DNA from: Rhyacichthys aspro
Lineage: Eukaryota; Chordata; Actinopteri; Gobiiformes; Rhyacichthyidae
NCBI GenBank assembly: GCA_036850595.1
Contig: CM072155.1
Location: 8,682,256-8,746,255 of the forward strand
Length of the DNA: 64,000 bases
Direction of reading: 5' to 3'
Made by a program: the position numbers and the translations under genes. Position 1 is the first letter of the stretch. Every line of letters starts with the position of its first letter. Below, in pieces: positions 57,412 through 64,000 of this stretch. The notes under the pieces were generated by a model. It saw only the letters and a list, made by a program, of their open reading frames with translations, was not told where the DNA came from and did not search any database.

Positions 57412-60400
57412 TTACGTTTTTGGCTCTTTAGGCCTAGCTACTGTGTTATAACGAGCACCTAATCTGAATGCAATATTGCACAGCCCCTCGTGATTCGGCA
57501 CAGGACCAGGAAGACAACTGATTTACATAAAACTTTAATTTCCATACACTTATCAGATGCTCCCAGCCACAGCTTAATTGAATTTTCATCTGTTTTATTT
57601 TTTCTTTGTTTCAACTTGTGTCTTCCTGCTGCTTAACCCAACATCATTCAAACACCAGCAGAAGTAGTTTTTCAGTCTTACGGAAGCAGGCTTCTGGCTT
57701 CCTGCTGGTTAGGAAAGAGATGAACTGAGAATGCCAGGAGCTTATTTACTGAATTACTGCTTGTTCTAATGACCTCCCTAGACTCTCATTCTCTTCACAA
57801 ATAGCCTCTCCTCTTTCTTCTAGTCGTTTCCTGTTAACACCATTTCTTGAGCAGTCACGTGAAGACTGAAGTATAATACAAGCTTTCACTGGGGTCTGTT
57901 ACTCAGGTAACGCAGAGTAGGTCAGAGGAATAGTACCATGCAATACATTTTCTTCTAATGAGTTTCTTGTTTGGTTGATTAAACCTCATAGTTACAAGGC
58001 TAGCAAACACATTCAGCAGGAAAAAAAAGTTTTGCTTTAATATAACTATAATCTGCACTTTTGACCTTGAATCTTATTTACCTTTGGGCAGTTTAGTTTT
58101 GCTTCTAGTGTGTGTTACACCTCTTGCAAACCTGAAAAGTTTTAAAAAAGGCAGCCTCTTAATTTCAAATGTAATTGTAATTAGTGTAATTCAAATGTAA
58201 TGTAATTGTAAAGTTTTTACACAAAGTTTTAGAATTCACATAATGCAAGCTTTAGGCCTGTCGTCAAGTCTTATTATTCCATGAACCATGTGTCTCAAGA
58301 GCCTTATAGCCCAACTGAAATTTCTCATATTCACAGCTAGTGATGGGCAATTTGAGAGGAGCAGTCACATAATATTATTTTAGGTAATGCTACAAGTTTT
58401 AATTTCTTGTGTAGAGAATGGTAAAGAAGTTAGAAGTATTAACAAAGCTCTGCATTACTCCCTAATCACATCTTCTCATTGCTTGGCTGTGGCTAAGACC
58501 ATAAAAAGTCTGAAAATCTTTTCACAGCTATATTCATCTGAATGTATTATTGTTGCTTAGTGCTCATGGGAACATGGAGAATTTATTTGAAATTTGATTT
58601 CATTTAAATCGAACTTCCAGAAAGAATAGGTTGTAGAATAGGTTGTTCTAAATAATAATCACTAAAATGAATCTATTGCTTTTAACTTATATGTTTCTGT
58701 GAGAAAGCTGGTGGAGACAAATAAAAGCATTTCATGGTAATATATCAAATTTGATCCTGTAGATTTATGAACTTGAGAAGAAAAAGTTCTGAGATTTGTA
58801 GCTACTATTTCATTTATTTCCCTCGTACATGCAGTCTTAACTTTTCACCCAACTGAAGAGGAGACCTCCAAACTGATATGCACTAAATTATTTAGAGGCT
58901 TGATCCTCTCAGAAAAAACTTTTTTTTTTTTTACATAATTATAGTTTGTAGGGGAAATTGTCTGCACAGGAATAACACAGACTGGACTAGTCTTTCATTG
59001 ATGTGTGCATCCAGGAAACAGTAAACTTTCCTCCCTTCACCTCCCTTCAAATGGTGGACCTGTCTATTAAACTACTCTCATATTGGCTGGGCTGGGATGT
59101 ATTTTCTTGACTTGATATACCACTAGGCCTGATTAATGCATCCACAAACAAATAGATACAGTCAAGTCTATTTATCTCTGATGCTTCATACTATCTCCTA
59201 TCTTGTAACATTGATTTTTTTTTTCCTGCAACAAGAGACCATCAATCTAACCTTAATTTGGGCCAATTTCTGATCCGTGGTCTAATTTGCAATGGAGTGT
59301 CAAGGCTGTGCTCATGTCTTCTGCTGTTCTTCTTGGTTCCCAAACATAAGAACTGCTTTAATTTCTCTGGTGGTGTTTTCTTGGCTCACTGACAACTATG
59401 TCATTTCTGATCCAGTGTCTCTCAATGGGCACTGAACTGTATACAGGGCAAGGGCCCGCTTAAATTTCCCACCAGGAGTATTTATTATCTAAATCAATCA
59501 AATTTGACCACATAATAGCGTTTTTTTTAAGTGGCGACAAAATTATCAAGTGCAATGAATTAAATAAACAAATAAATAAACAAACAATACATTAATCTTG
59601 GTGCGATCGTTACATAAAATAAGCGAAACCATAGGTCACGTGGCTGATGTGAATTCGTCACTTCCGGTGTAGATATTACAGTATTTTCTTAATTAGTTAA
59701 TTAATTAATTTTTAAGTTTAATTTCAGAGGTAACATATTGTCCCTTTTGAATATGTATTTTCTGTCAGAATTATTTTATTGCATTAACTCAGGACAAAAA
59801 GGCTCTGCATACTGGTAGGCTAGCTTACTTAGCTGCCAGTGTGTCACGGTTTTGTGGCATTTTTCTTTTGTTTCTTTTTTTTTGTCTTTGTCTCTTAGAT
59901 TTTCTATACAGTGAAAATTCTATACGGTTACTGTATATTCCTAAATTTTATAATTTTTGTATATACTTTTTTATTACTCGGATACTTTTTGTCTAACCTG
60001 TTCCTAAATCACACAGGTGTTAGCAAATACGGCTGCACTCTTGTTAGCATCTGCCTGAGTTAGCCTTTGAAAATTTAGCCTCTAGACATGACCTGTTTCG
60101 AATAGAATGCAAAGGTTAAGAATTATTTATTAATCGTTATTTATTAATTATCTATAGTGAGTAAAAGTGTAAATGGTAAAAGGCTCCTCAATTTGAAATC
60201 AAAGCGCTTGTCTTTAGTGTAAGATAAAACTAGTTGTATGCCTGTTGCTGAGCATAAAGTGGAAGTATGAAATCATTATTACTGCGACGATTACTGTGTG
60301 ATCAAAAAGGGGTTGTAATAAAATACATCGTTATTTTCTGCCAAATCTGGATACTACCCAAAGCATGATGTTTGCTGGAAGATTGGCCTGCATTCTGATT

Positions 60401-63400
60401 TTAGAATGGCCTTGGTGTACCTTAAGGGGCCAAAACAGATCATTAATTCTTTAAAACAGAAATGAACTTATAAAGAGCTTAGGATGAAAACATGAAATCA
60501 AAGTTATTGTTCAAAATACCAGAATTATTAACACCAGGGCCAACCTTTACAAACTTCCATTGCCTTTTATTTGCACGCTGCAGAGGAATGAGTAAGAGGC
60601 TCTGAATAAGTGTTGATGAATAAGAAATGGTTGAGTAACTCTGTAAGATCAGACACTACCCGAATCACATCATGTCCTTGCTCTCCCTCTTGTGTTTAGG
60701 AGATACTGCAGAGATGCAGGTGGGAAATACAACAGCCAAACTACAGCGTGTGGAAAGTGTTTCCTGGCAGCAGCACCAGCTTCTCTCGTCTGACATTATG
60801 AGGTATTTACTGTAAGCCAGGCTATAAGTGATCCCAGGATACACGCTGGCACTGCACTGCTTCTTGCCGCCTCTAAGCCTTTGTGCCTTATTTGAAGGGC
60901 CTTTTATTGGGCTGTGTAAATCTCCCACCACAAAGGGAAAAATCTATTCTCTGGTGACATTCAGTATATTATAATTTTTATTCACACTCTATGCACAAAG
61001 TTGGCGGAGGAGACACAAAAAGTAATAGTTCTAACTCTCTGAAGCCTAAGTTAATAAGAAAACATGACAGAAAGATTAAAGTGCAGCAATAGGTTGCCAA
61101 TATTATATGAAAGTTGTGAAAAAGTTTCTTACTTATTTATCTGTTTGTTATTTTGATGCCTAGCTTTATAACCTGCAGATATTCATATGTTCACCTTGTC
61201 ATTTTAATTCTTATTGTCATGTAAGAGAAAAGAAATCCACTGCACTGTGTGGCAGGAAGTATTTCTGTTCATTTTCAATTAACCGAAGGGACAGGTTTTT
61301 GTGAGATACGAATGTAGAGAATGTTTTTGACTGTCATGATACCTCAATGAGAAAAATGGCCTCGACAGGCATCAGAGATGAGATATAGCCCTTGACAGGT
61401 CTGCCTATTGTATGTGTCTGAGGAAAACTCATCACCTGTCGAGGCCGAAATAACTCTGGGCTGCTGTGTGAGCCATGTTTGGTGCCTTCCTGTCTCCTGT
61501 ACGGGGAACAGACTAGCGCCCCACAGTCACAGAAGGCTGACAGTCGCAGCGTGACATCGATGAATGCTTTTACCGTGTCTTCCCCCTTGGTGCACCGACT
61601 CTCAGTCCTTTCTCCTGCTACATGCTGTGACGGTATTGTGCTTGTAATTGCCTTCAAGACTGGCTTAGGCTCAGGAGCAAGGATTTTTTCACTGTGATCT
61701 GTTAAGCCTATTACATACTTGTTGCGTGAAGACATACAATCTAATGTGGGTAAAGGGTGCAGTCTTAGGGGCAATTTGTGTCACTTGCTTTGTAGCCGCC
61801 ACATCCATTTTTGGCTAGTGTTGTTTTCTGTGGATGATTAGCATTTCAAAGAATTAAAGCAAATACAACAAATGTACAAGTCCTCTTAACTAGCTGTGCT
61901 TCACTGGTCTTTCTGTTCTAAAATGAACAAACAACTGGTGGGATTAGAGTACACTGGCACATTACTTTTGATTTCATACCGAAAACATGATATCTCCCAA
62001 AACCTTTCTAAATCATGATATTTTTAAGAGCACTATCTGACCTAATTAAAGCTGAGAGCAAACAGTAGCTCCAACAGCCACTCAAGCCAGTGGAAAGCAA
62101 CAGAAGAAGATCAGATCATACAAATCAGGAAGCAGATGACGGGAGCAGATGTGAATCCTTATTCAGAGTGATAAAATGTGGTGCTAATTATGTTTTGGCA
62201 TTGGGATTAACACACTTGGCAAAAATCCCACACCCTGACAGAAGACATAATTGTGGTGTTTACTGTGTTCTGTTGTTGATCATACAAACACAAAAAAACT
62301 TAGAACGATGATGTTATAATGATATTCAATATGGATCTGGTACTCTTCGGTTCAGTCTTATTTGGTGATTTACCAGCTTTAACTGCATGCAACACAAACC
62401 TCTCTTCTCAAAGTTCACATCTCTTCTAAATGCTTTTACTTCTATTTAGAGCTTTGCATTATAGAATGGGGATGTTGTAGCAAAGATTTTCACACAAAAA
62501 TTCCATGTTTCAATTCAAATTCCAATTCATTGTTAAAAGTGAAAGTTAAAAGTGAAGTTAAAAGTTACTAAGATTTTGTTAAATAACTTTTGACAGTCAG
62601 TTTACAAAAACTGAAAGTCATTGTCCAGTCATGTTCATCAAAAATCTACTTACATAAAGTGCTGCACTGTGTAAGTGTCCCATTTTTATCACATATTTTA
62701 CAGTAAGAATTTCCATCTCAGACAGAATAATACACTCTCCCTTTTTATTACATACCTCCTGTGATCCTTCCCAGTGTTTGGCCAGATATGATGGTAGAGT
62801 CTAACTTTACTGGTTTGTGCAGGCATAAAAGCCTGAGGTGGTAATTCTGTCTACAGCAATGCAGCATGTGATTGACAGAAGCTTTATGAGGGCAGTCAAT
62901 GAGCTTGTAAACATTTCATGTTTCATAGAGCTGTGAGCAATGACCTTGTGTAAAAAGGAATGAAAAGCTTTGGACCATAAATGTTGTGATATTTAGACTG
63001 ATCTGATCATGAAACATGAGGAGCTGTACTGCAGTACGCTATTAACTTTCAGTGGCTAGTGCCATTAGGCTGTGGATATAGTAAGATTGTCATGAGAGCC
63101 TCCTTTGTCCCAGTGGAATCCTTGGATTGTCAAACAGGAGAGGCTAGTGTTTTTACAGCCACTAGAGCTAGTTCAGGGACCGAGCAAGGATACCTTGTAG
63201 CTGCTACTCCTTTAGATCTCAACAGTCCTCAGGAAGTTTTTGAAAAAGTCTGTGACTGCTTCTTGCCTTGTTGCTATGACAACGCAATGTGAAAAGGCAG
63301 GGAAAAAGTTTTTACAGAATATGTGTGTAATGATCTCCGTTGACCTCCTCATAGTTTCTGTATTGCAGTGTTGAGTTGGCAGACATTAACAACTAAAAAT

Positions 63401-64000
63401 CAGCCGCTGAATTGTTGAACACATATGATATGCATTTGAGACTTTGACATCTGTTCCATAGGTGTGTATATTTATGATATAAGCTGTGCACATTTGGATA
63501 CTCCTTATGGAAAAAATAAAGACTTCAAATAAAGGGTATGTGTAAATATAGAGCAAGGTATCTGACATATCAGTAAATGCCCTCCAAGGCATTCAGAATG
63601 GAAATACTTTAAGTGTACTCTAGGTATTCATTCACAACAGCGAAGGTTAGAGACTGAGATTGTACAGAGAGGATGACCTCGAGTCTGGACACTGACTGCA
63701 GAGCTGATTGAGAAGGTTAAACTCCCCGTAAAATCAAATGATATGTCATTAAATTGAAATAGTACATATCTAAGCCTCTGTGGTCGAGTGAAGTGACCAT
63801 TATCTTATATAGTTTTACATCGATGTGCCTTTGTGCTACCCCTATGCTGCTTTGTGATTAGATGGATCACTGTGTCGGCTACAATCAAGAACTCTCTGTG
63901 TCCGGATCAAACACTGCTCAACATCTGAATTGAAATTCCCTTTCTGTCTGTGGATCAAAGCATTCAGAAAGAGATGGGATTATTCTGCAGAGGAAGGTGT
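57412..64000. other. region downstream of sec14l1, no gene recognised
   Basis: In human, septin 9 follows SEC14L1, so its promoter or first exons could be near, but no septin coding block is visible here. Small repeats: 'ttcaaatgtaat' duplicated at 58164-58210, (AAAT/AAAC)n at 59556-59590, and three 'gttaaaagt' units at 62532-62568. A minus-strand open frame at 61334-61774 has no recognisable domain. Confidence 0.5.

Noticed and set aside
61334..61774. 146-codon minus-strand open frame
   Set aside because: The longest frame in the window, but no domain, no splice context and no family similarity that I can recognise; the sequence downstream of sec14l1 is otherwise non-coding.
57412..64000. 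septin9 exons expected from human gene order
   Set aside because: No GTP-binding septin motif or recognisable N-terminal exon is visible on the plus strand; the gene, if linked, begins beyond the window.

Overview
This window is vertebrate nuclear DNA, most likely from a teleost (ray-finned) fish. It has AT-rich intronic and intergenic sequence, spliced genes with GT-AG introns, long (AT)n tracts and many short non-autonomous DNA transposons with fish-type hAT termini. No bacterial, phage, CRISPR or operon-like structure is present, and I found no previously undescribed system. Almost every long open frame is a chance ORF or an exon running into its introns, so I read the genes exon by exon.

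Two plus-strand genes account for all the coding sequence I can support. (1) 7929-37131 holds 15 exons of mgat5b, an alpha-1,6-mannosylglycoprotein beta-1,6-N-acetylglucosaminyltransferase B (GT18). They give 733 residues through the stop. The first visible exon begins inside a codon, so the cytoplasmic tail and membrane anchor (roughly 60 residues in the family) lie in exons I cannot place, probably before position 1. (2) 50058-56815 holds the complete 709-residue coding region of sec14l1 in 15 coding exons (PRELI/MSF1, CRAL-TRIO and GOLD domains). A probable non-coding first exon ends at 49732. As I recall, MGAT5B and SEC14L1 are also neighbours on human 17q25, so this is conserved linkage. 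It also supports mgat5b over its paralogue mgat5a.

Layout: 1-7928, upstream intron with a retroposon-like tail and a large AT/AC microsatellite; 7929-37131, mgat5b, including a 9.9 kb intron with two hAT-type elements and a later intron with another; 37132-37535, probable mgat5b 3' UTR; 37.5-49.5 kb, intergenic and transposon-rich (complete hAT element with perfect 8-bp target duplication at 44541-45199, others at 40594, 40856 and 47032, and a minus-strand LINE-like fragment near 43.6 kb); 49.56-57.4 kb, sec14l1; 57.4-64 kb, downstream sequence in which no exon is recognised.

The two genes share no obvious pathway. mgat5b acts in the Golgi lumen on N- and O-mannosyl glycans; sec14l1 is a cytosolic or Golgi-associated lipid-binding-type protein. 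The points most worth a second look are a very weak splice donor on a 99-bp mgat5b intron whose retention would add a stop, an exon start that drops two residues, two upstream ORFs in the putative sec14l1 leader, and several intronic and intergenic blocks that look like conserved non-coding elements.
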